Assembly: GCF_006838285.1 (NCBI RefSeq) | Contig: NZ_CP038228.1 | Location: 2,604,001-2,668,000, forward strand | Source of the DNA: Xanthomonas translucens pv. cerealis | GTDB lineage: Bacteria; Pseudomonadota; Gammaproteobacteria; Xanthomonadales; Xanthomonadaceae | Reading direction: 5' to 3' | Length of the DNA: 64,000 nucleotides | Shown: positions 18,347 through 27,048 of the stretch, one piece after another | Layout: each line of letters starts with the position of its first letter | Position numbering within the stretch: position 1 is the first letter of the stretch | Translations under genes and position numbers: made by a program | Notes under the pieces: generated by a model | Told to the model about the DNA's origin: nothing | Seen by the model: the letters and a program-made list of their open reading frames with translations, nothing else | Database searches by the model: none

Positions 18347-19354
18347 TCACGGCAGCCACCACACCAGCAGCGCGCTGATGGCGGCCAGCGCCAGCAGCGA
18401 CAGCGCGCCCGCGGCCAGCACCCTGCCGCCGGACGCGAGCACCGAACGCAGGTTCACAGACAGGCCCAGCGCCGCCATCGCCAGCAGGGTCAGCAGCACC
18501 GAAACACGCTGCGCCGCGTCCGCCAGCGCCAACGGCAACAGACCTGAGGAGCGCAGCAGCATCATGCCGACGAAGCCCAGCACGAACCACGGCAATACAC
18601 GGTGCAGCGGCAGCCGCGCAGCGCCCGGGCGGCCACCGAGCAGCCCGAGCAGCAGCAGCACCGGTCCCAGCGTCAGCACCCGCATCAGTTTGACCAGCGC
18701 GCCGACCTGCGCGCTGATGGCGCCCACCGGCAGCGTCGCCGCCAGCACCTGCGGCACCGCATACACGGTCATGCCGGCGAGGATGCCGTAGTGACGCTGA
18801 TCCAGTCCGAACAGCGGCACTGCCAAGGGCAAGGCCAGCACCACCACGATCCCCAATGCCGCGGTGAACGCGATCGAGGCCGCCACCTCTTCCGAATCGG
18901 CGTCGATCACCGGAGCGGCGGCGACGATCGCCGAGTTGCCGCAGATCGCATTGCCGCAGGCCACCAGCGTGGCCAGACGTGCCGGCAACCCGAGCAGGCG
19001 GCCGATGCCGTAACCGATACCGATCGCCAGCAACACGGTGGCCGCGATGAGCCACAGCAGCAGGCCGCCAGCTGCGCCGACCGCACTGAAGCTGACCGAC
19101 GCACCGAGCAGCACGATCGCCACTTCCAACGGCAGCCTGGCGGCGAAGGCGATGCCGGCATCGGCACGCGCCGGCAGAGGCGCCGCGGTACGCAGCAGCG
19201 TGCCGAGCGCGATCGCGAACACCAGCGCATCGATCCACGGCCGGCCCAGCCAGCACAGTTGCGCCCACTCCGTGAGCGAGGCCAGCGCGGCGACCGCGAT
19301 CGCCAGCAGCAGCCCCGGCAGCAGCGCCATGAGGTTACCCGATGTCTTGCACAT
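18347..19354 (-). CDS. YeiH family putative sulfate/sulfite exporter
   Basis: About 335 residues with some nine to ten hydrophobic helices, of the UPF0324/YeiH family. Conserved segments include VACGNAICGNSAIVAAAPVI and YAVPQVLAA. Starts at 19354 (MCKTSGNL) and 19330 (MALLPGL) are both possible; neither has a strong ribosome binding site. It is divergent from a LysR regulator, as for yeiH-yeiE in enterobacteria, where the regulator responds to sulfite. The transported substrate is not proven for the family. Confidence 0.85.
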   Translation of the reverse strand: MCKTSGNLMALLPGLLLAIAVAALASLTEWAQLCWLGRPWIDALVFAIALGTLLRTAAPLPARADAGIAFAARLPLEVAIVLLGASVSFSAVGAAGGLLLWLIAATVLLAIGIGYGIGRLLGLPARLATLVACGNAICGNSAIVAAAPVIDADSEEVAASIAFTAALGIVVVLALPLAVPLFGLDQRHYGILAGMTVYAVPQVLAATLPVGAISAQVGALVKLMRVLTLGPVLLLLGLLGGRPGAARLPLHRVLPWFVLGFVGMMLLRSSGLLPLALADAAQRVSVLLTLLAMAALGLSVNLRSVLASGGRVLAAGALSLLALAAISALLVWWLP

Positions 19355-19406
19355 TGCCGCCACCGTGTCGAAGTGGACGCAGGATACGCCCGCCAACCCT
19401 GTCATT

Positions 19407-19427
19407 CTATCGCACAATGCTGGATAG
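19407..19427. promoter_or_regulatory. Candidate LysR operator between yeiH and its regulator
   Basis: CTATC-N11-GATAG forms an interrupted dyad in the centre of the 102-bp divergent gap, 30-50 bases from either start. Spacing and position fit a LysR-type binding site. Short arms make it suggestive only. Confidence 0.45.
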
Positions 19428-19456
19428 TTCGTTCTGTCCAATCGAATGATCCTGCC

Positions 19457-20353
19457 GTGACCCTGGAACAACTCGCCCTGTTCGTGGCCGTCGCCGAACG
19501 CCAGCACCTGACCCTGGGTGCGCAGGCCGCGCATCGCACGCCGTCGGCGACCAGCGCAGCGATCAAGGCACTGGAAACCCGGTACGGCGTGCCGCTGTTC
19601 GACCGGGTGGGGCGCGGCATCGTGCTGACCGCCGCCGGCGCGGCGTTCCTCGAGGAGGCCAAGGCGATCCTGGCGCGTACCCGCGCCGCGCAGTTGGCCT
19701 TGAGCGAATGGCGCGGCGTGCGGCGTGGCACCCTCGACCTGCACGCCAGTCAGACCGTTGCCAGCTACTGGCTGCCGATGCGGCTGATGGCGTTCCACGC
19801 GCGCTTCCCGCAGATCGAGATCCGCCTGAGCGTCGGCAACACCGAAAGTGTGGCGCGCGCGGTCGCCGCAGGACGTGCGGAACTGGGTTTCGTCGAGGGC
19901 GGCGTGCACGAACCGCTGCTGCAGTTATCCGTGCTCGGCCACGACCGCCTGCTGGTGGTCGCCGCGCCGACGCACCCGCTGGCCGGACGCCTGCGCCTGG
20001 GCCTGCCGCGACTGGCCGAGGCCAGCACCTGGATCATGCGCGAACCCGGCTCGGGCACCCGTTCGGAATTCGAGACGGTGCTGCGCGCGGCCGGGGTCGC
20101 GCCGGAACGCCTGCGCGTGGCACTGACCCTGCCCTCGAACGAAGCGGTGCTGTCGGCGGTGCGCGCCGGCCACAGCCTGGCGGCGATCTCGCAACTGGCC
20201 GCGGCGCCCTGGCTGGAGAGCGGCCGCCTGCAGCGCGTCGGCGCGGCGCTGGGCGCGCGTGCGTTCCATGCGCTACGCCATCGCGAACGCAGCCTCGGCG
20301 CCGCCGCCGCAGCCCTGCTCGACAGCGGCGGCGAGAGCGCCGCACGCGGCTGA
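19457..20353 (+). CDS. LysR family regulator (YeiE-like)
   Basis: A 298-residue regulator with a GTG start (VTLEQLALFVAVAERQHLTLG). The N-terminal winged helix (1-60) contains SATSAAIKALETRYG, and a periplasmic-binding-like effector domain covers about 90-295. The divergent partner is a yeiH-type exporter gene, so it probably controls that gene and itself. The ligand is inferred to be a sulfur oxyanion by analogy with YeiE. Confidence 0.88.
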   Translation: MTLEQLALFVAVAERQHLTLGAQAAHRTPSATSAAIKALETRYGVPLFDRVGRGIVLTAAGAAFLEEAKAILARTRAAQLALSEWRGVRRGTLDLHASQTVASYWLPMRLMAFHARFPQIEIRLSVGNTESVARAVAAGRAELGFVEGGVHEPLLQLSVLGHDRLLVVAAPTHPLAGRLRLGLPRLAEASTWIMREPGSGTRSEFETVLRAAGVAPERLRVALTLPSNEAVLSAVRAGHSLAAISQLAAAPWLESGRLQRVGAALGARAFHALRHRERSLGAAAAALLDSGGESAARG

Positions 20354-20602
20354 CGGCGATCGCGCACCGGCAGCAAATGCTTCATTCGCAATGTCCTCAT
20401 GGTGATAACCCTGCGACCTTCCAGCGCGGCCCCGCCGATTGCGTGGCGGAACGATGGCGACGCACGCAGAGGGGGAGGCGCTGACGCTTCACCCGAAACC
20501 GATCTTCAACGCCTCCGCCGCATCTCCAGCACGCGAAACTGCATCGCACCAGCGATGCATGCCCCCCCCCCACCGCGCATGGCGGTGAGGGATCGCAAGC
20601 CG

Positions 20603-22531
20603 TCAGCGCAAGCGCGAGAATGCACCGATCCCGGCGATCGCCAGCCGCTCGGCGGGCAGCGCGGTTTCGGCGAACGATAGCCGCAGGTAGCGGACCTGGC
20701 GGACCTCGGGGAAATTCAGCCGCTGGGTCGAGAGCGCATAGGCGATATTGGCCAACTCACCGGCGCCGGCCGACTGCCAGTGCTGGCCATCTTCGCTGCT
20801 TTCGGCGCGATAGCCTTTCGGCGGCGCCGCGCCCTTCAACACCGTGCGCGAGGGGGTGAGGCTGAAGCCAGCGACTTGACGCAGCGCGCCGAGGTCGATG
20901 GTCACCTGCGCGGGATGGCCAGGCGTGGGCGCGGGCACGCTCCAGACCGTGCTGGCATCATCGTCGAGCAACTTCTCCGCCCCCGGCGCGCTGGCCTCGA
21001 CGATGCGCCAACCGGAGGTGGAAAGCACGTCCGGCGGGTTCGCCCTCGGCCGCGCGACCGCACCTGGCGCAACGGCGCGGAACAGCGCGAATTCGCTGAT
21101 CGCCGGGCAGACCGGCGCCTCGAGCACGAGCAGGCGCACGCGGCGCGCGGCGACAGGGCGATCCAGCCGCAGAATCCGCTGCGCACCGATGCATTGCGCT
21201 TCGGCCAACCGCCGCCATTGGCCATCGACCTCGGCTTCGATCGCGAAACGGGTGACGCGCACGCCCAGCGGCAGGTATTCGCGCAGCCGGATCAGGTCGA
21301 AGCTGCGAACCGCCGACAGTTCCAGCGTCAGCGTTGGCGTGATGACATCGTCCGGCGTGGACCAGTAGCTGTCCGGCTGGCGGTCGAGCACGCGCGCAGG
21401 CTCGAACCCGGGACCGCGAGACGCGCTGGCGCTGGCCTTGGCGCCCTTGGCCAGATCGATGGCGAAGCTGGCGCGGATCGCGTCGCCGAAGCTCTGTAGC
21501 ACCGCCACGTCGTGGTCGGCGATGCGACCGCGCCGGTCCGGCGGAAGATTCAGGTTCATGGTGGTGCCGCGCGCCACGGAGGTGTCGAAATAGCGCAGCA
21601 GGTTCTCCGGGCTGCGCACCTTGCCGTCTTCATCGGCATGGTAGAACCAGCCCGGGCGGATCGAGGTGTTGGTTTCCGCCGGCCACCACAGTGCCGCCCC
21701 ACGCACGCCGGCGTTGCCGTTTTCCTGGGTGTAAGGGGCATCGGGCATGGTCGGCCAACACGGATCGCCGGCGACGCCGTCCTCGTTGCCGACCCAGCGG
21801 ATATCGGCGCCGAGCGGGTCGAAGGTGCAGGCCATCGGCTGGTGCTGGTGGACCAGCTCGATCATCCGCGGCCAGTTGTAGTACGCGGGCGCATCGATCT
21901 TGCGGGTTTCGCGCGCGCCACCGTAGTAGCCGTCGCCGCCATTGGCGCCATCGAACCAGAATTCGAACAAGTCGCCATAGCCCGTGCACAGCTCGACGAT
22001 CTGCTTGCGGAAATAGTCGAGATATGCGGGACGACCATACTCGGCGTGGTTGCGATCCCAGGGCGACAGGTAGACACCGAAGGCCAGACCGGCGCGTCGG
22101 CACGCCGCGGCCATTTCGCCGACGATGTCGCCGTTGCCGTTCTTGTAGGGCGAATTGCGAATGCAATGCTCGGTCAGGCGTGTCGGCCACAGGCAGAACC
22201 CGTCGTGGTGCTTGGCGGTAAAGATGATCCCTTTCAGATTGCCGGCCTTGGCAGCGGCGACGATTTGATCGGCAGAGAAATCGCTGGGATCGAACTTGCG
22301 CGGATCTTCGTCGCCGTAACCCCATTCCTTATCGGTAAAGGTGTTCATCGCAAAGTGCACGAAGGCGTATTGTTCCCACCGATGCCAGAGCAGCTGTCGC
22401 GCGCTGGGCACCGCGCCCCACGGCGCCGGCCCCTTCGGGCGCGGCGCAGCCGCGATCTGGGCGGCGGATGCGCTGAAACCTGCGGCGACGGCCACAACAC
22501 CCGTGGCAAGAAAGGTACGACGATCGATCAT
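20603..22531 (-). CDS. GH29 alpha-L-fucosidase with C-terminal discoidin-like modules
   Basis: A 642-residue exported glycosidase. The N-terminus MIDRRTFLATG with a following hydrophobic stretch looks like a Tat signal. The TIM-barrel has GIIFTAKHHDGFCLWP and the nucleophile region FEFWFDGANGGDG, both typical of GH29. C-terminal segments (about 390-500 and 520-640) resemble F5/8 type C carbohydrate-binding domains. It would release terminal fucose in the periplasm or outside. No sugar transporter is adjacent. The start at 22531 fits the signal peptide; the frame upstream is unrelated. Confidence 0.9.
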   Translation of the reverse strand: MIDRRTFLATGVVAVAAGFSASAAQIAAAPRPKGPAPWGAVPSARQLLWHRWEQYAFVHFAMNTFTDKEWGYGDEDPRKFDPSDFSADQIVAAAKAGNLKGIIFTAKHHDGFCLWPTRLTEHCIRNSPYKNGNGDIVGEMAAACRRAGLAFGVYLSPWDRNHAEYGRPAYLDYFRKQIVELCTGYGDLFEFWFDGANGGDGYYGGARETRKIDAPAYYNWPRMIELVHQHQPMACTFDPLGADIRWVGNEDGVAGDPCWPTMPDAPYTQENGNAGVRGAALWWPAETNTSIRPGWFYHADEDGKVRSPENLLRYFDTSVARGTTMNLNLPPDRRGRIADHDVAVLQSFGDAIRASFAIDLAKGAKASASASRGPGFEPARVLDRQPDSYWSTPDDVITPTLTLELSAVRSFDLIRLREYLPLGVRVTRFAIEAEVDGQWRRLAEAQCIGAQRILRLDRPVAARRVRLLVLEAPVCPAISEFALFRAVAPGAVARPRANPPDVLSTSGWRIVEASAPGAEKLLDDDASTVWSVPAPTPGHPAQVTIDLGALRQVAGFSLTPSRTVLKGAAPPKGYRAESSEDGQHWQSAGAGELANIAYALSTQRLNFPEVRQVRYLRLSFAETALPAERLAIAGIGAFSRLR

Positions 22532-22711
22532 TGGCGACTCCGACTCTACATAAGCTCGGATCTTAGCTTTTCCAAAGGCAGAAGAGCTCTGCCGCGAAGC
22601 CACGGACCGTGGCGCTACGCCGGAGCGGCGCCACCCTGTCACTTGTTGGCTGCGCACGTCCATACTTGTCCACAGCCAGCCATCACGAGATCATTTAAGT
22701 CATTGAATACG

Positions 22712-22828
22712 ATGCAAAAGCGAGAGAAACCCCAAGCTCCTGCAAGCGCGGCGGAGCACACCCCGCTCATGAAACAGAACGGGTGCAGCGGGATCATATG
22801 CACTGGAAGCCTTGTGCAGCAACGATAA
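22712..22828 (+). pseudogene. mutS: Original 5' end of mutS, cut off by the island
   Basis: From the ATG at 22712 the frame reads MQKREKPQAPASAAEHTPLM, then KQ, and diverges into about 16 element-derived codons ending at 22828. Residues EHTPLMKQ are identical to the joint in the intact mutS at 59671-62292. This is the ancestral mutS start, now separated by about 37 kb from the rest. The original mutS promoter presumably still lies upstream and reads into the island. Confidence 0.9.
22754..22773 (+). repeat. Left attachment-site core (attL)
   Basis: GAGCACACCCCGCTCATGAA, identical to 59722-59741. It encodes EHTPLMK of MutS in the uninterrupted gene. The next base is A here and G on the right; after CAG the two sides share nothing. 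Confidence 0.9.
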
Positions 22829-22857
22829 AGAATGACGCCTCATCTTGGGAGCTTCAC

Positions 22858-22877
22858 GTCGCAACATTGTCGCAACA
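22858..22877. promoter_or_regulatory. Candidate recombinase arm-type sites, left end
   Basis: GTCGCAACA occurs at 22858-22866 and again at 22869-22877, about 85-105 bases inside the left core. The same 9-mer occurs twice near the right end. Paired short repeats near both ends are the usual layout for arm sites of a tyrosine recombinase. Confidence 0.5.
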
Positions 22878-23037
22878 CGCCGTCAAGGTTTCTGAGGCAT
22901 CTGATGGTCGCCAACGGTAACAAGCGACCCATCGCTCCCTTCAGGACATAGAGCGCAATTGTGAACATCCATTGAATGGAATATTGGTCGACCTCATGTG
23001 CTGGGTGATCCAGTCCGGATCCAAGGAGTTCCCAGCC

Positions 23038-23337
23038 ATGCCTGCACTCAAGCGTTCCGATCTGCGTTACGAATACAGCTGGAAAGTTTCTGAAGGTGAC
23101 AACCCAAAGCTCATAGAAAAAGACGCTCATCATCTCAGCCGCAATGAGGGATACGAGATGCTGCTTTATCTCAATAAGCTCACAGGAGAGAAGGGAGCCG
23201 ACTTGCCTGTGAAAACGCGTCTGATCGTGGAGTGGATGCTTAAAGAGCACTTCAAGTCCACAGCCCCGGGACGCGCCACAGTGACAGAATGGGTTGTCGA
23301 CAACTGGCAGAAGCTGTCGCCCCAATATCCGGGGTAG
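23038..23337 (+). CDS. Hypothetical protein, first cargo gene
   Basis: A 99-residue soluble protein beginning MPALKRSDLRYEYSW, with AAGGAG well placed upstream. It is mixed alpha/beta and charged, with no motif I recognise. A strong terminator follows directly, so it is transcribed alone. Confidence 0.65.
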   Translation: MPALKRSDLRYEYSWKVSEGDNPKLIEKDAHHLSRNEGYEMLLYLNKLTGEKGADLPVKTRLIVEWMLKEHFKSTAPGRATVTEWVVDNWQKLSPQYPG

Positions 23338-23346
23338 AAAGACTTT

Positions 23347-23377
23347 GGCGGAGGATCTCGATCCTCCGCCATTTTGC
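23347..23377 (+). terminator. Rho-independent terminator after the 99-residue gene
   Basis: An 11-bp perfect stem (GGCGGAGGATC, loop TC, complement) at 23347-23370 followed by ATTTTG. It begins 10 bases past the stop codon. Confidence 0.85.
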
Positions 23378-23690
23378 AAAGCGAAGCCAGCGGACCACAA
23401 AGTCGGCAGCCGGCTCGCTAGAGCAAGCTTTGCGTTTGGTGATCGAATAGCCTGAAAACTTTGTGTAACAAGTCAACGAGAGCTACTCAAAATTGGGGCG
23501 TCGACTGGACGCATCTCTGAGATTGCCGATCCTTGACCATCGCCTGACCCCTTCTAGGCATCCATGGACATGGGAAAGCCAACTTTGCGGCGCCTATTAA
23601 TATTTGTGAAATAGCGCAGGAATTTGCGCTTGCAGTATGGCGGCTTGGTGCTTGGATGAAAGCTCCCCCACAGGCTCCAAAGGAGCATCC
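23378..23690. other. Gap between two small cargo genes
   Basis: No gene seen. It is less GC-rich than its flanks, with an AT patch near 23596-23612 (TATTAATATTTGTG) that may contain the promoter of the following gene. Confidence 0.5.
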
Positions 23691-24065
23691 ATGCAATCCG
23701 AACTCACGCTTCAAATCGCCAGCCGCCTCGTCAGCGGACTCCTTTGCCAGGAGCGGCACTGCCGCTTGCCAGATCGTGTCGACGACATCCGGCACGCGCT
23801 GGAGGTCGCCGCGGAAATGATGCGCCAATACCGCGGAGGCTCCTCTGCGCCTCCGGTGCACGACTACACCCCGCCCAAGCCCGCCCCGACGCTGCCACCA
23901 CCAGCGTCGCCGCCCCAACCGCAAGCGCCGCGCCAGCAAGAGATCCGAACCCGGGAGGCGATCGTTGTGCGCGACATGCCTTCCGTAGAAGAGTGGCGCA
24001 AGAACCGCCGGCGTAAGGAGGCCCCCGATCCGGTGGCGAACAAGAAGAAGCCGACGCTTCACTGA
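23691..24065 (+). CDS. Hypothetical protein convergent with the relaxase
   Basis: A 124-residue protein starting MQSELTLQIASRLVSG, with CAAAGGAGC upstream. The helical N-terminus (1-50) is followed by a Pro-rich linker (PPKPAPTLPPPASPPQPQ) and a basic tail ending NKKKPTLH. The basic tail may bind nucleic acid. It is convergent with the relaxase gene across a shared hairpin. Confidence 0.65.
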   Translation: MQSELTLQIASRLVSGLLCQERHCRLPDRVDDIRHALEVAAEMMRQYRGGSSAPPVHDYTPPKPAPTLPPPASPPQPQAPRQQEIRTREAIVVRDMPSVEEWRKNRRRKEAPDPVANKKKPTLH

Positions 24066-24090
24066 TACGCACCAATGCCCCAACAACAAA

Positions 24091-24110
24091 GTGCCCCGCA
24101 AGCGGGGCAC
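24091..24110. terminator. Bidirectional terminator hairpin
   Basis: GTGCCCCGC and its exact complement flank AA, with AACAACAAA on one side and CGTTGTTT on the other. It lies between the convergent stops at 24065 and 24118 and can end transcription both ways. Confidence 0.75.
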
Positions 24111-24117
24111 CGTTGTT

Positions 24118-25728
24118 TCAGTGGAGGCGTGGGCGCGGTGGACGGGGGCCGATCGGCGCACGGTCCAGGGCCGGCGGGTCGTAGAGCGCATCCGGTTGGG
24201 CGTCCTGGTCGCCAAGGACCAACGGTTGGTCGAGCTCGAGGGGATAGCGCTCAAGCATCTCCTGGCTCCAGGCTTCCAGATGGCGGCCACTCTCTTCGGC
24301 CTCCTGATCGCAGAAGGCTTTTTGCTCGGGGGTGACCCGAGCCCGCGCCTCGGCCAGCTCGGCCGTCCGCTTCTCCAATGTGCTCAAGCGCCATGCCCGC
24401 CGCTGCTTCCAATCCTGCTCCGACCACGACGTGCCTGGCTGGGGGTGGTTGACGGTGAAGTCCTCCCAGGACCGCTCCGCGAAATGACGGAGCTTAGAGG
24501 CGCGTTGCTCGGCCAGCAGGCGGCGTCCGAACCTCGTCAGGCTGGCCTTGAAGCGGCGCAACCGCCGGGACAGCTCCAACACGTCCGTGCGGAAACGGCT
24601 GTGCTCGGCGAACGCCGCGGCGCGCTCGGCCGCCCAGGCCAAGAGCTGGCGGGTTGCATGGAGCGCCCGTGCAACGCCCTCGTGGCGCAGCGCTCCCCAT
24701 TCCTGGGCAAGCTCGGCAACGAGCGCCGGGATGGAAAGCGGCTCTGGGCGTGGCGCCCCAGGAGCGCCCTCCTCCAGCAACCCCAGCCGTTGGGCGATGG
24801 CTCCCATGCTGCGAGACATCTCTATGTGCCCTGCCCCGCGACCCAAGGGCAGAGAAAGCACGGCCGGAGGGCGGCGGACCTCCCGTTGGGCCTGTTCGTG
24901 GCTGTGGCCTTCGGGCACTTCTGCCGCGCGCCCCTCGTTTTCGAACACGGCGATGAGTTTTTGGAAGGTCTCTTCGTTGGCCTCTTCGACCTGGCGGTTT
25001 GACTCCACGCGCTCAGAGGCATGGCCTCGGCGAGCGATGGCCGTTGCGTTTTTGCCCACGTGTTTGGTGGGTTCGCGCGCGAGCACGGCAGCGGCGACCA
25101 GGTCGCCGCGCGCCAGGGCCTCGCCGGCCTGAGCCTCAAGGCTGCGGTGGTCCACCTGGATATCCAGGTCGGCCGCCTTGAGGTAGGCATTGATGGTGGT
25201 GGCGATCAACTCGCGCACCCACTGCACCTCGGTCCTGCCCGAAGGCCCACCGTCGAGCTCACGCGTTTTGTCTACAAAACCGTCCGGCCCGATGCGCCGC
25301 GTCGTGGTCAGAACGTGGACGTGCCAGTTCAGCCCGTCCTTGGAGCCCGGGCTGTGGATGCTGGCCTGGGCAGCAAAGCCATAGCGCCCGACCAAGGCAC
25401 GGGTGACCTCCATGGCCAGCGCCGATCGCTGCGCCTCATTGAGCTCGTGGGGCAACGCGAATTCGAACTCCCTGGCGACGGTCGCATCTTTGCGACGCTC
25501 AGCAGCCTCCACCGCCGGCCAGAGCTGGGCGGGGACAAAAGCCCAGTCGGGCGCGTCCTCGGGGGCGATGCAGCGCGTTTCGACGACGCCGTCTCGGCGG
25601 CGGTAGTCGTGGCGCTGCCCGGTCCTCTCGTCCTCGAGAAGCAGGCCAGCGCGATAGGCAGCCGCAGCAATGGACGAATGTCCCTTGGCGCGGCTGAACG
25701 TCTTGATGTTGGCGTGGTAGATGGCCAT
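24118..25728 (-). CDS. MobA/MobL family relaxase (MobQ type)
   Basis: A 536-residue relaxase that nicks oriT and pilots the transferred strand. The N-terminal domain opens AIYHANIKTFSRAKGHSSI followed by AAAAYRAG, and carries the metal-binding His motif LNWHVHVLTTTR and DGFVDKTREL, as in MobA/MobL proteins. The C-terminal half is a long, charged, coiled-coil-like region. The divergent small TraD-like gene and the inverted repeats between them fit a MobQ mobilisation locus. There is no primase or helicase domain. Confidence 0.9.
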   Translation of the reverse strand: MAIYHANIKTFSRAKGHSSIAAAAYRAGLLLEDERTGQRHDYRRRDGVVETRCIAPEDAPDWAFVPAQLWPAVEAAERRKDATVAREFEFALPHELNEAQRSALAMEVTRALVGRYGFAAQASIHSPGSKDGLNWHVHVLTTTRRIGPDGFVDKTRELDGGPSGRTEVQWVRELIATTINAYLKAADLDIQVDHRSLEAQAGEALARGDLVAAAVLAREPTKHVGKNATAIARRGHASERVESNRQVEEANEETFQKLIAVFENEGRAAEVPEGHSHEQAQREVRRPPAVLSLPLGRGAGHIEMSRSMGAIAQRLGLLEEGAPGAPRPEPLSIPALVAELAQEWGALRHEGVARALHATRQLLAWAAERAAAFAEHSRFRTDVLELSRRLRRFKASLTRFGRRLLAEQRASKLRHFAERSWEDFTVNHPQPGTSWSEQDWKQRRAWRLSTLEKRTAELAEARARVTPEQKAFCDQEAEESGRHLEAWSQEMLERYPLELDQPLVLGDQDAQPDALYDPPALDRAPIGPRPPRPRLH

Positions 25729-25787
25729 GAGGCGGCGGCTCCGAAGCAGTGAGGTTGCTTGGTTTATGCCTCGGCTTTGGATTTTCG

Positions 25788-25868
25788 CAAGCGCCGCCGG
25801 CGCTTGGGGTTCAAGGGGCGGAGCCCTTTGCGCACGCGTTCCGCAGGAACGCCTAGGTGCGCTCTTGC
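25788..25868. other. oriT-like region
   Basis: Two perfect inverted repeats, CAAGCGCC-GCC-GGCGCTTG (25788-25806) and GCGTTCC-GCA-GGAACGC (25836-25852), are followed after two bases by TAGGTGCGCTCTTGC (25855-25869). Inverted repeat plus TAAGTGCGCCCT-like nic is, from memory, the layout of RSF1010/MobQ origins. It lies 60-140 bases upstream of the relaxase start. The nick position is inferred. Confidence 0.6.
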
Positions 25869-25994
25869 TTCTTTCTTTTAAGCCTTGTTTTTCAGATCTT
25901 TTCGATTCCGAGGGAGTTCAAATTTTCGAGCCGGCATGAACTTGACGCGAGCCGTTTCTTTGGTTGACTCGTAAGGGCACAGAGGAGAAATCAG

Positions 25995-26321
25995 ATGAGC
26001 GCGACAAACCACTACCACGACCAAATCCACCGAGCCACCGAAAGACTGGCGCAACTTCAAGCGCGCGAGCTTTTAGCGAGCCAGCGCCAAGCGATAAAGG
26101 CGAAGGAAACGCAACGCCGCGAAGAGGCCAAGCGACGCGCGCGGGTCGCAGAGCTTGTGTTCTTGGCCGGTGCCGAAACGCTGGAGGATGCTGAGTTGGT
26201 CGGCGCGCTGTTGAGCTATGTAGAAAGCCGCAATGACCATGATGTCCGCAACCAAGCACGCTCGCGCGGGACCTTGCGGCTGACAATGGCAGACGCAGAA
26301 GACAGCCAAATCAGGCACTGA
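25995..26321 (+). CDS. TraD-like small conjugal transfer protein
   Basis: A 108-residue basic helical protein with AGAGGAG upstream. The segment KRRARVAELVFLAGAETLED followed by AELVGALLSY matches the small TraD/MobC-like accessory proteins found divergent to MobQ relaxases. It is probably a relaxosome component. The N-terminal half is coiled-coil-like (LQARELLASQRQAIKAKETQ). Confidence 0.7.
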   Translation: MSATNHYHDQIHRATERLAQLQARELLASQRQAIKAKETQRREEAKRRARVAELVFLAGAETLEDAELVGALLSYVESRNDHDVRNQARSRGTLRLTMADAEDSQIRH

Positions 26322-26498
26322 CCTGACTCTTCATTGTTCGCACTTGCTCGCTGCCTTCGAGTTGCGTTGGTCTTAGAGTTGAGCTAAAACATGTTTACCG
26401 GTCGCTGAGCGTCGGTGTTGTGCCCGCATGCCGAACGGCTCCGGGTGCCCGAGGTTCTCCTTAGGAGGCACGGGAATCCTTCGATTCCGGAGCCTCCC

Positions 26499-26849
26499 AT
26501 GAGCAACAGACGCCTCAAAACCCTTCGTGCCTACGCCTTCCACGCCCAAGCCGGCCGCTGTTTCTATTGCGGCCTCCCCATGTGGCTCTCCTCGCCTGAC
26601 GAACTAGGCTTGCGCCCCCGATCGTCCCGCGCCTACCAATGCACGGCCGAGCATCTGCAGGCTCGCCAAGACGGTGGCAAGGACGTGGCCGACAACGTGG
26701 TGGCCGCGCATACCCGCTGCAACCAAGGCCGCCACAAGCGACCAGGACCGACCCCATCGCCCGATGCGTTCCGTGCGCTGGTGCAACGACGGATCGAGGG
26801 CGGGAAATGGTGGTCTTCACTGCCGCCAGGAATCGCAGCCGATGCGTGA
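26499..26849 (+). CDS. HNH endonuclease
   Basis: A 116-residue protein with CFYCGLPM as first zinc-knuckle pair, TAEHLQARQDGG as the HNH His region and NVVAAHTRCNQGRH closing the motif. It is a stand-alone HNH nuclease of the McrA-like superfamily. It lies between the transfer genes and vsr and may belong to the defence cargo, but no partner gene is obvious. Confidence 0.82.
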   Translation: MSNRRLKTLRAYAFHAQAGRCFYCGLPMWLSSPDELGLRPRSSRAYQCTAEHLQARQDGGKDVADNVVAAHTRCNQGRHKRPGPTPSPDAFRALVQRRIEGGKWWSSLPPGIAADA

Positions 26850-27048
26850 AAGAGAACCCTGAAGGACTGTCTGAGCGCAGTGCCGCGCCGTTGGACATCG
26901 ATAGGCAAGCGCTGTCTTTCGACACAAAATGCTCAGCTGACTGATTGACCTGCATGGCAGTCAGCGCGGGTCCGATAGCTAGTACAGGCTTCGAACAGAC
27001 GTGAGGGATACAATCACGGAAGCGGCCCCAAGGTCTCGCTCAAGAGGT

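Noticed and set aside
17013..18791. Long plus-strand frame rich in His/Gln/Arg over the CDF transporter
   Set aside because: Typical antisense artefact of a high-GC gene; the minus strand carries a complete CDF family protein.
23487..24290. Long minus-strand open frame across the small cargo gene
   Set aside because: It runs through a terminator hairpin, overlaps the better-supported plus-strand gene with a good ribosome binding site, and has Arg/Leu-rich shadow composition.
26461..26490. Hairpin GGAATCCTTCGATTCC ahead of the HNH gene as a terminator or riboswitch
   Set aside because: Short stem, no T tract and no recognisable aptamer.
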